Source: Homarus americanus (taxonomy: Eukaryota > Arthropoda > Malacostraca > Decapoda > Nephropidae). Taken from it: a stretch of 64,000 nt of DNA. The DNA lies in assembly GCF_018991925.1 (NCBI RefSeq), contig NW_024737068.1, forward strand, positions 6,474,518-6,538,517, read 5' to 3'. The position numbers and the translations under genes are program-made. The first letter of the stretch is position 1, and each line of letters opens with the position of its first letter. Under the pieces are notes generated by a model. It saw only the letters and a program-made list of their open reading frames with translations, was not told the DNA's origin and ran no database searches. Positions 34,741 through 43,854 of this stretch are shown here, piece after piece.

Positions 34741-35339
34741 AATAAGCAGCATTATATAAATAAACAAATATTAATACAAAGGTCTGACGACCCAAGGGAG
34801 CAGAACAAAGACAAAACACCAATAAGAAAGATGAAGCGATCTGGTTGAGCCCAGATTCTTTCTACTCCTACTGTATTTCAGTTTCACCACTTTTCCTTCA
34901 ACCCCTAATAATCTTCTTTCACCTCTTAACTAAAGACTTCGTATCGTATCGTATCGACCGATCTCTTCTTCTAGCTACTGCCGCAGCAAGCAACACCACC
35001 TTCTCCGCCGCTGCCTGGCGGCCCTCCCTCCCGCCGGCGAGCATGGCGACCCACAAGCTGTCCTCCTCTGAGCATCCTCACCAACCAGCTCTCTCTACAT
35101 CACGCTTGTAACCATGCTGCCTTCCCAGCACCAAGCTGCATTGTACATCCAATACAACATGTATACAGAGAGCGCATCGTGATTTTTTAGTCTAGAACCA
35201 AACATAACGTACCTCACAGTATAAGCTAGGAAACTGCAGGTATTCTAAGTACGGCTTCTCAACTTGTAATTTCTCTGGGTAGCTGAGTGAGAGTAACAGT
35301 ACTCTAGAGTCCAAACGGAGAACCTTGAAGAGTTATGAA

Positions 35340-35432
35340 CCAATGTTACTGGAGCAGGTTCAGATATATTGAGGAGCCAGTGCATGATCAAAACTTGCCA
35401 CTAGTGAGTAACAGAGACGTGACCGGCCGCCA
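35340..35432 (+). mobile_element. LINE 3'-end fragment
   Basis: CAATGTTACTGGAGCAGGTT ... GAGGAGCCAGTGCATGATCAAAACTTGCCA ... GTAACAGAGACGTGACCGGCCGCC parallels 36,951-37,016 joined to 42,415-42,440 and 53,965-54,060. It provides an empty-site comparison for the CsRn1-like insertion. Confidence 0.75.
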
Positions 35433-35541
35433 GGCCTGCCGTAACTCCCACTGTTTTACCAAACGTTCTCATTGGTTATTTTCCTCGCGTTGTGACTGGC
35501 TACGAGACCTTGGCATCGTAAAACCGTTTTCTTTGTTAAAT

Positions 35542-35544
<3 letters not shown>

Positions 35545-35603
<59 letters not shown>

Positions 35604-35662
35604 CGCACAGGAAAAAGGGAAACAATGGAGCACCATAGCTTTCGTCTTTATTCAAAACATAT
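35545..35662. repeat. (TA)n plus single palindrome-arm repeat
   Basis: A TA tract (35,545-35,599) followed by the arm sequence seen twice at 21,395-21,532 (GGGAAACAATGGAGCACC, CTTTCGTCTTTATTCAA). Next to it is a 9-bp inverted repeat ATATTCACC-ACG-GGTGAATAT. Confidence 0.85.
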
Positions 35663-35756
35663 TCACCACGGGTGAATATCACAGAAAATGCACTGTTAAA
35701 AAAGGATAACTATTATAATATATATATAATTTAAAAAACTGATAAAATAACAACTA

Positions 35757-36114
35757 AGCGGACTGTGAAGAGCTGCAGAAGGATCTCTGTGAGCTCCAAG
35801 AATGGTCGAAGAAATGGCTGCTGAGATTCAATGTCACGAAGTGTAAGAGGATGCACCTGGGCCGTACCAACGGTAAGGAGGCGTATCATATGTCCCAACG
35901 GGAAGAAGAAACTGCACTATTTGAGACAATGTGAGAAGGACCTAGGTGTGTATGTTGACAATGAGCTGAAGTTCTCGGGCCATTGCGAGAAGAAGGTAAA
36001 TCAGGCAAATAAATTATTGGGTCTTATAAGAAGGTCGTTCAGATATCTAGACGGTCCCTCGTAACGATCTTCAAGTGTGAAGTGCTTCCCCATATGGAGT
36101 ACTGTCACCCGTCT
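35757..36114 (+). pseudogene. CR1-like LINE RT C-terminal relic, part 1
   Basis: Reads LQEWSKKWLLRFNVTKCK, then (other frames) DLGVYVDNELKFSGHCEKKVNQANKLLGLIRRSF and LPHMEYCHPS, the RT thumb and C-terminal region of a CR1-type LINE. It is interrupted at 36,114 by VNTR element copy C and continues at 36,571. Confidence 0.75.
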
Positions 36115-36563
36115 AATAATAATAATAATTAACGGTTTATTGAAAAAATTCTGCAGCCCGAAGGCTGAAAATATACATTGGACATAAATGACTTATTACA
36201 TACATTGGTAGTTTAACAAAAGCCTTCATTAGAGAAAGGTAAAGGAACATACAGATTAATGTAGGTGTTGAACAGCAAACTCATAGTGTAGTAACTCCCT
36301 CCCAGATGGTGTTAGGAGGAACTCACGTGGTGTAGTAGTTCCCTCAGATGGTGTTATGAGGGACCTGGCGTGGTGTAGTAATTCCCTCGCAGATGGTGTT
36401 ATGAGGGGCCTCACGTGGTGTAGTAATCCCCTCACAGATGGTGTTATGAGGGGCATCACGTGGTGTAGTAGTTCCCTCACAGATGGTGTTATGAGGGGCC
36501 TGACGTGGTGTAGTAATTCCCTCACAGATGGTGTGATGAGGGACTTGATGTGGTGTAGTAATT
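36115..36563 (-). mobile_element. VNTR-bearing retroelement, copy C, 5'-truncated
   Basis: Reverse-complement copy: the (TTA)n tail and AATAAA are at the left end, the UUCG hairpin at 36,154-36,167, and about six VNTR units at 36,290-36,563; truncated inside the VNTR. The host LINE frame is interrupted exactly here, and CCCGTCT occurs on both sides (36,108-36,114 and 36,564-36,570), consistent with a short target duplication and TPRT-type integration. Confidence 0.85.
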
Positions 36564-36570
36564 CCCGTCT

Positions 36571-37016
36571 GGTTCCCGGAGATATGCTAGGGACTGTCAG
36601 TTGGTTGAAATTGTTCAAAGGAGGGCCACCAGACTGGTGCCTGCACTTCGGCACCTCAACTACCCTGAGAGACTGGAGCGCCTGAACTTGCCTAGCTTAT
36701 ACTACAGACGGGCAAGGGGCGACCTAATTGAGGTGTATAGCATCTCAAGGGGCACTACTCAGTCGAGTGTCCTTACTTGGAGCTGGCGGACGCTCGCCCC
36801 ACAAGGGATCACAGCTCAAGATTGAAGAAGCCGCAAGTCCAGAAAACTGTGAGGGCAAACTTTTTCGGAGTGAGAGTTGTGAACTCTTGGAACAATCTAC
36901 CAGAAAGTGTTGTGACGGCACCGAGTGTGAGCTCTTTCAAGACCAGACTTGACCAACACTGGAGCAGGTTCAGGTACATTCAGGAGCCGGTGCATGCCCA
37001 GTACTTGCCAACAGTG
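36571..37016 (+). pseudogene. CR1-like LINE RT C-terminal relic, part 2
   Basis: Continues with RRATRLVPALRHLNYPERLERLNLPSL-type sequence (frames change), RGDLIEVYSISRG, FFGVRVVNSWNNLPESVV and SSFKTRLDQHWSRFRYI, the conserved end of this family. It is cut at 37,016 by the CsRn1-like element and resumes at 42,415. Confidence 0.78.
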
Positions 37017-37544
37017 TGTAGTGGACGTCTCCCCTACAACTGCTTACAACTGAGTAGCCACAGCCACCACCTGTTACCGCATTCCGACGCGCTGGCGTCT
37101 CCTAGCAACCAAGCGAGAGCTGAAACCAGATGTTACCGTTGCTTAGCAACGAAACTAGTCACCGGCAACTTTTTGGGTTTTCCCAACATGATTCATAGAG
37201 GACTGGCGGCTGCTGCTGGGTATATAAGCTCTGTCTCTCCATTGAGATTCTTTCTGCCCATCTTCCTGAACAAGCAACACCTCCTCCAGCAAGCTCCACG
37301 CTGTTAACATTTATTTCAACCAGGAGGCCAGCAACAGGCAACATCTTCTCTAACGAAGCTCCTGCACATCTACCTCCTTCAACACGCTACTCACCGAACG
37401 TCTTCTACTGAGCAGCTCCCCACCACACGGCATCTCCAGCACCAGACTGTCTATCATATAACTTATATATTATACAAGAAAACCACATTAGAGTTTCCTT
37501 CCATCCTGAGTGCTAGACAACATTAATATCTCGATACCCCTACA
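37017..37544 (+). repeat. 5' LTR of the CsRn1-like element
   Basis: 528 bp. Begins TGTAGTGGACGTCTCCCCTACA, which itself contains a TGTAG...CTACA inverted repeat, and ends CCCCTACA. A TATATAAG promoter-like box lies at 37,221-37,228. Confidence 0.95.
37221..37228 (+). promoter_or_regulatory. TATA box in the 5' LTR
   Basis: GGGTATATAAGCTCTG; conserved in the 3' LTR (42,088-42,095) and in the solo LTR (55,604-55,611). It is the likely start signal for element RNA. Confidence 0.7.
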
Positions 37545-38396
37545 ATGGTGACTCCCGGAGATAAGCACTCACACAGGATGGAGGACGGACGGATCTCTCT
37601 GCCGACTTTCAACCACAACGTCGAGGACTGGCTTGACCATGTGGAAGCAGCCCTCGCCGGCTCACGAGCGACCGACGGGCAAAAGTATTGCGCCCTGCTC
37701 TGTGCCTTGCCCACGGAAGTGGCCACGCGGGTCTCACAAACCATTTCCAACCCTCCAGATCACAACAAATTCGCTACCCTGCGGGCTGCCTTGAAGACGT
37801 GTTATCAACAGACCAGCCCCAATCTCCTGCAAGATCTATCCTCTACCTCCCTCGGGAACTCAACCCCGGGACGTCTCTGGGAGGAGATGTGTCGGCTGAA
37901 CTCCCGTCACACAGACAGACTCCCCGACTCTATCCTGCGCCAGCTTCACGCACAAAAGCTACCCACAGAAGTACGCAACATCCTGTCCGCAGTAGATTAC
38001 TCTACGACACCGGAACTATATGCAACCGCGGCAGATAGAATTTTTAACGAGTGCGCTGCTGCACCCCTTGCCGCCACGGTCACACCAGTACCTACCATCG
38101 AACTTGTAAGCCGGGTCAACACCCCTCAGCCGAGCAATACCTCACAAGACATCAAGGACCTGTTGCAAATTTTGAACCGCAGGATGGACACCATTGAGCA
38201 GTTCTGCTCCTCCATACCCGCTGCTGCGCCGGTTCCTGACTCACACACTACGCCCTACAAGTTCCGACACACAGCAGCCAACCCCCAGCACAACAAATTT
38301 ACCCTCTGCTGGTATCACCAGACTTTCGGCCGCAATGCTCGAAACTGTGAGCCCTATTGCACCTATTCGGGAAACGGCAACACCGGAGGCTGGTAG
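37545..38396 (+). CDS. gag: Gag polyprotein of the CsRn1-like element
   Basis: 283 codons, ending TGG TAG. The structural protein packages element RNA in cytoplasmic particles. Residues about 15-170 form a capsid-like region ([60 protein letters not shown]). Near the C-terminus (about residue 254) is an unusual zinc finger C-X2-H-X9-C-X3-C ([18 protein letters not shown]) instead of the usual CCHC knuckle, a hallmark of the CsRn1 clade. The start could be the first ATG, inside the PBS, or the second Met at 37,578 (MEDGR). It overlaps pol by 40 nt in a different frame. No internal stop. Confidence 0.9.
   Translation: MVTPGDKHSHRMEDGRISLPTFNHNVEDWLDHVEAALAGSRATDGQKYCALLCALPTEVATRVSQTISNPPDHNKFATLRAALKTCYQQTSPNLLQDLSSTSLGNSTPGRLWEEMCRLNSRHTDRLPDSILRQLHAQKLPTEVRNILSAVDYSTTPELYATAADRIFNECAAAPLAATVTPVPTIELVSRVNTPQPSNTSQDIKDLLQILNRRMDTIEQFCSSIPAAAPVPDSHTTPYKFRHTAANPQHNKFTLCWYHQTFGRNARNCEPYCTYSGNGNTGGW
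37546..37563 (+). promoter_or_regulatory. Primer-binding site overlapping gag start
   Basis: One base after the LTR, TGGTGACTCCCGGAGATA begins with TGG as needed for tRNA CCA pairing and resembles the TGGTGACCCCG site of CsRn1-type elements (tRNA-Trp). The first gag ATG (37,545-37,547) overlaps it. Confidence 0.65.
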
Positions 38397-41300
38397 ACGC
38401 CTCAGCCTCCATCCCTCCAGGCGTCTCATTACTGCGCGTCACCGACCGCACCTCCGGCAAGAAGTTCCTCATCGACACCGGTTCATCGGTCAGCCTCATC
38501 CCTCCCTCACTACGAGACAAGTCAAAGCAACCCTCGTATGACCTGTTCGCTGCCAACGGTACCTCCATCGCCTCCTACGGCGTACGCACCCTCGCCTTAG
38601 ACCTCGGTCTGCCCAAGACTCTGCGTTGGTTATTCGTGATAGCAGACGTGTCTCAACCCATCCTTGGTTTCGACTTCCTCACCTTCCACAAGCTCGGCGT
38701 CAAACCAAGTCATCTATGCCTCATTCATGAGCCTACAGCACGCAAGATCCAGGGTTCTCGTGCCAGACACACGGACGCTATCACCTGTCTTGCGCCTTCC
38801 AACGAGTTCTCCTCCCTGCTCGACGAATTCAAGGAGCTTTTCTCACCCCGAGTCTCCCTACCCCCACCACCTACGTCGGGAATTTTCCACCACATCGAAA
38901 CCAAAGGACCACCAGTCTTTTCACGCCCTCGCCGCCTGCGCCCTGAGCTCCTGTACACAGCCAAAGTAGAATTCAACAAACTACTGCAAGACGGCATCAT
39001 TCGCCCTTCAAGGAGTCCCTGGGCATCGCCTCTTCACATGGTTCCTAAGCGAACACCCGGCGAGTGGAGGGTGTGTGGCGACTACAGAGCCCTGAATCTC
39101 GTCACCAAACCTGACAGGTACCCTATTCCGCATGTCCAGGACTTTCACCACAAACTTCATGGCAAGACTATCTTCTCGAAGATCGACTTGGAGCGTGCCT
39201 TCCACCAGATTCCAGTAGCACCGGCAGATACCCAGAAGACAGCCATCACCACTCCGTTCGGACTCTTCGAGTACACTTTCATGAGTTTTGGCTTACGCAA
39301 TGCAGCACAGACTTTCCAGAGGTTCATGGACCATATGCTTCGCGACCTCGATTTTGTCACCGTCTACATTGACGACATCCTCGTCGCATCTTCGACGCCT
39401 GCCGAGCACCGCCACCACCTACAACTCCTTCTCCAACGCCTGCAGAACAACAACATGAAAGTTCATCCTGCTAAGTGCGTCTTTGGAACCTCGGCCATCG
39501 ATTTCCTCGGTCACAGAGTCTCGCCCAGTGGCATACAACCCCTACCACAGAAGATAACCGCGATTAGGGAGTTCCCCAAACCTGAAACGGCGAAGAAACT
39601 CCGAGAGTTCCTGGGTTTAGTCAACTACTACCACCGCTTCATTGACAAAGCTGCCACCGTCCTAGCCCCCCTACACGACCTTCTCAAGGGACGCCCAAAG
39701 AAGTCTCACAAGTCTCTCATGTGGACTCAAGAGGCTACTACGGCATTCACCACTATCAAACAGCACATCACACGCCTCACCCTCCTGGCCCACCCCGCAC
39801 CTAACGCCCGGACCACTCTCACAACAGACGCTTCTTCTACTGCAGTGGGCGCCGTCTTACAGCAGGAGATCAACGGAATTTTCATGCCCGTTGCTTTCTT
39901 CTCACAACGGCTTCAACCACCACACCTCAAGTACAGCGCTTTTGATCGAGAACTCCTGGCCATATACTTGGCTGTCAGACATTTCCAACACTTCCTCGAG
40001 GCCCGTCAGTTCACCATCTTCACTGATCACAAGCCCCTCGTCCACGCCTTCGCTTCAGTTTCCCAGTCACATACACCTCGTGTCCTGCGCCACTTGGCTT
40101 ACATCTCGGAGTTCTCCAGCGACATCCAACACATTAAAGGCAGCCACAACGAGATCGCCGACGCCCTCTCTCGTTGTATATCCACCATTCTTCCCTCATC
40201 TCCACCCATTGATTATGGGCAGCTAGCCGCGGCTCAAGAGAAAGACGAAGACCTGGCAGCATACAAGACATCCCCCTCAGGCCTCATACTCCAAGAACTC
40301 CCTGTTCCTGGCACAAAGATAAAATTGTGGTGCGATGTATCCTGTGGACAGCCTAGACCGTTCGTGCCTCACGTCCACCGCCGCGCTGTTTTCGACCGCA
40401 TCCATGGTCTCAGCCACCCGGGTGTGCGGGCCTCCCAGCGCCTCCTCACGCAACGTGTCGTCTGGCCCGGCATCAAGTCTGATACTAAGAAATGGGCTGC
40501 CCAGTGCCTGGCCTGCCAGTCCTCCAAAATACATCGTCACATACGGGCCCCCTTACAAGCCTTTCCTATTCCCAAAGGACGTTTTCAAGTAGTACACCTC
40601 GACATCGTGGGACCTCTACCATCATCCTACGGTAGCACCTACATCTTCACCTGCATCGACCGTTTCACCAGGTGGACAGAAGCAATTCCCATGCCCAACG
40701 CTACAGCAGAGACTACTGTCCGCGCCTTCATGTCCGGTTGGGTTTCCCGTTTTGGCCCCCCCGCAACCGTAATCACTGACCGAGGAGTACAGTTTGAGTC
40801 ACAACTCTGGCAGCACCTCCTACAGTTCCTCGGCACGTCTAGACAACGCACTACAGCATACCACCCTCAAGCCAACGGCATGGTAGAACGTTTTCACCGG
40901 CAGCTGAAGGACGCACTCAAGGCACAGCACGACCCTTACAGCTGGACTGATGCGCTTCCCTTAGTGCTCCTCGGCATCCGTGCGTCACACAAGGAGGATA
41001 TGGACTGTAGCCCAGCAGATCTGACACTAGGCGAGCCCCTTCGGCTACCCGGGGATTTCTCACTCCCTCCTGATCCCAACCAAACCACTCCAGCCGTTCG
41101 TCACGACTTACTCCAAAAGCTACGACAAGCAGTTTCTGCATTCAGAGCTACTGCTCCACGCCAGCCTACTCGGCGCCCTGAACACATCCCTCCTGCACTA
41201 CTCACAGCCGAGTATGTTTTCGTCAGGCATGATGCTCACCGCAACCCATTACAACGCCCCTACGATGGACCCTTCCAGGTGGTTACCCGTTCTGCAAAGT

Positions 41301-42013
41301 TCCTGACAATTATCCGGAATGGCAGACATGACACCGTCAGCATAGACAGAGTCAAACCGGCCGCCTTACCCGTCGGGCCCCCAGCCCAGCAGCACCATCA
41401 ACAAACTACGCCTGCACCAGTCCACCCGCAGTTACCACCGGCAGCAACACCACGCCCACGACATTTCTGGGCACCCTCTTTTCACCCTCATGTACAACCT
41501 GCTCCTGTCATAGAACCTGAACCTGTAATAAACCTCCCTCCTATCATAGAACCTGCTCCTGTCATAGACCCTCCTCCTGTCATAGAACCTGAACCTGTAA
41601 TAGGCCTCCCTTCTATCATAGAACCTGCTCCTGCCATGGACCCTCCTCCTGACGCAGCCCCTGCAGCAGCAGGAGCACAACAACCATTGCTTGTACAACC
41701 TCCTCTAATCCCAAACCCTCTTTCTCCTCCTAATTCTCCCACAGGTTTTGTGTCACTGGACGGAGTTGTTACACGTAGCGGTCGAGTCGTACATACAGTA
41801 CACCTGCCCGGTATGTGTTATGTGTGGGACACAACCCGGACAACATCCAGCCTCCCGCCGCGCCGGGAGGGGAGGGGGAGTATTGTAGTGGACGTCTCCC
41901 CTACAACTGCTTACAACTGCATAGCCACAGCCACCACCTGTTACGGCATTCCGACGCGCTGGCGTCTCCTAGCAACCAAGCGAGAGCTGAAACCAGATGT
42001 TACCGTTGCTTAG
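38357..42013 (+). CDS. pol: Pol polyprotein of the CsRn1-like element (PR-RT-RH-IN)
   Basis: Up to 1,218 codons without a stop, expressed presumably by -1 frameshifting from gag. The numbering starts at a nominal ATG that is probably not used. Protease: LIDTGSS (Asp near 40). Reverse transcriptase: [37 protein letters not shown], catalytic [10 protein letters not shown] (39,362-39,391). RNase [15 protein letters not shown] and a [15 protein letters not shown] end. Integrase: HHCC finger ([12 protein letters not shown] ... CLACQ), DDE residues in HLDIVGPLP (about 748), VITDRGVQF (about 807) and GMVERFHRQ (about 844), and a GPF module near 969 ([10 protein letters not shown]). The C-terminal tail is proline-rich with two approximate 24-residue repeats (41,505-41,650). 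The frame runs through the polypurine tract and 130 nt into the 3' LTR. All catalytic residues look intact. Confidence 0.92.
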   Translation: MHLFGKRQHRRLVDASASIPPGVSLLRVTDRTSGKKFLIDTGSSVSLIPPSLRDKSKQPSYDLFAANGTSIASYGVRTLALDLGLPKTLRWLFVIADVSQPILGFDFLTFHKLGVKPSHLCLIHEPTARKIQGSRARHTDAITCLAPSNEFSSLLDEFKELFSPRVSLPPPPTSGIFHHIETKGPPVFSRPRRLRPELLYTAKVEFNKLLQDGIIRPSRSPWASPLHMVPKRTPGEWRVCGDYRALNLVTKPDRYPIPHVQDFHHKLHGKTIFSKIDLERAFHQIPVAPADTQKTAITTPFGLFEYTFMSFGLRNAAQTFQRFMDHMLRDLDFVTVYIDDILVASSTPAEHRHHLQLLLQRLQNNNMKVHPAKCVFGTSAIDFLGHRVSPSGIQPLPQKITAIREFPKPETAKKLREFLGLVNYYHRFIDKAATVLAPLHDLLKGRPKKSHKSLMWTQEATTAFTTIKQHITRLTLLAHPAPNARTTLTTDASSTAVGAVLQQEINGIFMPVAFFSQRLQPPHLKYSAFDRELLAIYLAVRHFQHFLEARQFTIFTDHKPLVHAFASVSQSHTPRVLRHLAYISEFSSDIQHIKGSHNEIADALSRCISTILPSSPPIDYGQLAAAQEKDEDLAAYKTSPSGLILQELPVPGTKIKLWCDVSCGQPRPFVPHVHRRAVFDRIHGLSHPGVRASQRLLTQRVVWPGIKSDTKKWAAQCLACQSSKIHRHIRAPLQAFPIPKGRFQVVHLDIVGPLPSSYGSTYIFTCIDRFTRWTEAIPMPNATAETTVRAFMSGWVSRFGPPATVITDRGVQFESQLWQHLLQFLGTSRQRTTAYHPQANGMVERFHRQLKDALKAQHDPYSWTDALPLVLLGIRASHKEDMDCSPADLTLGEPLRLPGDFSLPPDPNQTTPAVRHDLLQKLRQAVSAFRATAPRQPTRRPEHIPPALLTAEYVFVRHDAHRNPLQRPYDGPFQVVTRSAKFLTIIRNGRHDTVSIDRVKPAALPVGPPAQQHHQQTTPAPVHPQLPPAATPRPRHFWAPSFHPHVQPAPVIEPEPVINLPPIIEPAPVIDPPPVIEPEPVIGLPSIIEPAPAMDPPPDAAPAAAGAQQPLLVQPPLIPNPLSPPNSPTGFVSLDGVVTRSGRVVHTVHLPGMCYVWDTTRTTSSLPPRREGRGSIVVDVSPTTAYNCIATATTCYGIPTRWRLLATKRELKPDVTVA
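38369..38425 (+). promoter_or_regulatory. -1 ribosomal frameshift signal: slippery site plus pseudoknot
   Basis: The heptamer GGGAAAC (38,369-38,375) is in the right phase of gag (TCG GGA AAC), a canonical X XXY YYZ site; slipping -1 leads straight into the open pol frame. After a 9-nt spacer, GGAGGCTG (38,385-38,392) pairs with CAGCCTCC (38,403-38,410), 8 bp perfect. Loop bases GACGCCT (38,396-38,402) pair with AGGCGTC (38,419-38,425), 7 bp perfect. This makes an H-type pseudoknot with loops of 3, 0 and 8 nt. The gag stop (38,394-38,396) is within the structure. Function is inferred from geometry. Confidence 0.82.
41865..41880 (+). promoter_or_regulatory. Polypurine tract of the CsRn1-like element
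   Basis: GGGAGGGGAGGGGGAG, three bases before the 3' LTR; primes plus-strand DNA synthesis. It is translated as part of the pol tail. Confidence 0.85.
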
Positions 42014-42410
42014 CAACGAAACTAGTCACCGGCAACTTTCTGGGTTTTCCCAACATGATTCATAGAGGACTGGCGGCTGCTGCTGGGTATATAAGCTCTG
42101 TCTCTCCATTGAGATTCTTTCTGCCCATCTTCCTGAACAAGCAACACCTCCTCCAGCAAGCTCCACGCTGTTAACATTTATTTCAACCAGGAGGCCAGCA
42201 ACAGGCAACATCTTCTCTAACGAAGCTCCTGCACATCTACCTCCTTCAACAAGCTACTCACCGCACGTCTCTACCAAGCAGCCCCTCACCACACAGCACC
42301 TCCAGCACCAGACTGTCTATCATATAACTTATATATTATACAAGAAAACCACATTAGAGTTTCCTTCCATCCTGAGTGCTAGACAACATTAATATCTCGA
42401 TACCCCTACA
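41884..42410 (+). repeat. 3' LTR of the CsRn1-like element
   Basis: 527 bp, followed by AGTG. Most differences from the 5' LTR cluster near the end (CAACACGCTACTCACCG against CAACAAGCTACTCACCG and the next 45 bp). Confidence 0.95.
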
Positions 42411-42475
42411 AGTGCGTAACAGAGACGTGACCGATCGCCCAAGCGGCTAACGAGCCAATCAGTGGTGAAGAGGAT
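42411..42475 (+). mobile_element. CR1-like LINE relic, part 3 (3' tail)
   Basis: AGTGCGTAACAGAGACGTGACC then AAGCGGCTAACGAGCCAATCAG, GGTGAAGAGGATAAAA: the 3' UTR of the LINE relic interrupted by the CsRn1-like element, as shown by the uninterrupted relatives at 35,340 and 53,965. Confidence 0.8.
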
Positions 42476-43229
42476 AAAAATAAAAGTAAATAAAGAACCA
42501 ACAGTAAAGGATTCACCAAAAGTCGATGTATAACGGCATGTAGATGCTTTTGACAAAGGCTCTGCAGTGAAAGTCCGATGAAGGCACTGAACTTAAGGCG
42601 GATCCAGCGGGGGATCCCCCTTTTCATCAGAAAACTCCAATACTTTTCTTTATTGCAGTATTGTACTCAGGCATTGTTGTATAGTATAAATTAATTACTA
42701 TTGACCTCAGAACATCCCCTAATATCAAGTGCACGTGGCTTCAAATGGCCTCAAAATGCCCATGATGGGCTCGCTTTGGAGGCCATGTTTCCCCACCCAA
42801 AACTTCTTGGACCCTCCCCCTTTTGATATTCGTGGATCCACCCCCCTGGTAGATTGACGTCACGGTCTACCGGCTACGTCATCGAATTTCATTTTTTTAC
42901 CGTCTAGCAGACGAATTTCCGTCAAACGGCAGCATTGCCGACCGCCCAAGCGGCTAACAGCTCATCATTGGCGAAGAGGATAAAAGACGAAAGAAAAAGT
43001 GAAGTAATATGAGTAATTTTACTGAATGAATATCTACTGTGTCTAACGAGCCGATCAGTGGCCAAGAGGGTAAAGGTATCTGCAATTAGACAGAGATATG
43101 TCACTCAATTTACATTTCACGCCAATAATTTTCCTTTGCCAGGCAAAAAAAATTCTTAGAATCATTCAAAGGCAAATTGTACTATTTAAGTTGTAATAAG
43201 AGAAATTTTAATTTATTTTATATAACTGG

Positions 43230-43236
<7 letters not shown>
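42476..43236. other. Unique DNA with repeated LINE-tail fragments
   Basis: The motif AAGCGGCTAAC-AGCTCATCATTGGCGAAGAGGATAAAA appears at about 42,949-42,985 and CTAACGAGCCGATCAGTGGCCAAGAGGGTAAA at about 43,043-43,075, both versions of the LINE 3' tail at 42,411. No gene. Confidence 0.6.

Positions 43237-43323
<87 letters not shown>
43237..43323. repeat. (AAT)n microsatellite
   Basis: About 29 AAT units with one AAC. Confidence 0.97.
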
Positions 43324-43324
<1 letters not shown>

Positions 43325-43829
43325 TGTTCGCGGTCGCTCTATAAACACGTACAGAGTAGGACAGAATCATATATGCAGTGTGATGAGAAAATATTATACA
43401 TATAATTTTATTAATCTAATATTTATCTATGAAATACAATACAAAGTCAAAATACAGGTATTAGTAATTAATTATAAGTGTGTTTTATCAAACTCATTTT
43501 CTTTGTGATAAATTATCAATTTTCTAATAAATAATAGTCATTATCGTAACACCCTGTAGACGTCGACTGATTAGTTTAGGTATTTGTGATTTATTATTAT
43601 AGTGTTACTTTAAGCTGTAAAATTTATATATATACTCTAACGGGTCTATCTATAGCTTGAAAGGTTCATTGTCCAAGAACAATCTTTCCTTATCTTGGTA
43701 GAGTGAAATAACAGGTGTGTCAGTGATAGCATAGCATCACACATCACGGTGATTGCCCCAAGCTGCAGTGTAATCTGAGTGCAGACGCATTGTGCTGTGC
43801 TTGACTGCTTGTGTGGGTTTACCGTCACC
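43324..43829 (+). promoter_or_regulatory. Upstream region of the GSTO gene
   Basis: AT-rich sequence leading to the first coding exon. A TATATATATA stretch at about 43,626-43,635 lies 195-205 bp before the ATG and could be a TATA element; no transcript start can be fixed. The ATG context GTCACCATGA has the favourable purine at -3. Confidence 0.35.
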
Positions 43830-43854
43830 ATGAGTGTTAAACATCTTAGTACAG
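43830..43854 (+). CDS. GSTO: GSTO coding exon 1
   Basis: 25 nt encoding MSVKHLST plus one base, then donor GTAACT. Chosen because it restores the omega-type N-terminus (KHL...GS) in the correct phase for exon 2; the least certain exon. Confidence 0.8.

Larger units (their letters stand above)
31237..34955 (+). mobile_element. 5'-truncated Jockey-like LINE inserted in the solo LTR
   Basis: Bounded by an 11-bp target duplication GACCGATCTCT (31,226-31,236 and 34,956-34,966) that is continuous with the LTR sequence on each side. It holds the end of ORF1, a full-length but frame-broken ORF2 (endonuclease, reverse transcriptase, C-terminal region), a duplicated 3' end and a terminal (GTATC)3. 5' truncation and direct repeats of this length are the normal outcome of target-primed reverse transcription. 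Confidence 0.85.
31061..35218 (+). mobile_element. Solo LTR (CsRn1-like family) split by a LINE
   Basis: 31,061-31,236 starts TGTAGTGGATTTCTCCCCTACA like the LTRs at 37,017 and 41,884 and has a TATTTAAG in the TATA position. 34,967-35,218 continues with GCAAGCAACACC, GCCGCTGCCTGGCGG and CACCAACCAGCTCTC, as in the solo LTR at 55,424-56,067, and ends in CTAGAACC...CGTACCTCACA, like CTAGACAA...CGATACCCCTACA. The duplication GTAT flanks it (31,057-31,060 and 35,219-35,222). Without the insertion the LTR is about 428 bp. Confidence 0.8.
37017..42410 (+). mobile_element. Complete CsRn1-like Ty3/gypsy LTR retrotransposon
   Basis: 5,394 bp with LTRs 37,017-37,544 and 41,884-42,410, both TGTA...TACA, flanked by AGTG (37,013-37,016 and 42,411-42,414). 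Between them lie a PBS, an open gag, an open pol in the -1 frame, and a polypurine tract. I count about a dozen LTR differences (roughly 97-98 percent identity), so insertion is fairly recent. Clade assignment rests on the gag CHCC finger (C-X2-H-X9-C-X3-C) and the TGGTGAC-type PBS, both typical of CsRn1/Kabuki elements. It may be autonomous. Confidence 0.93.
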
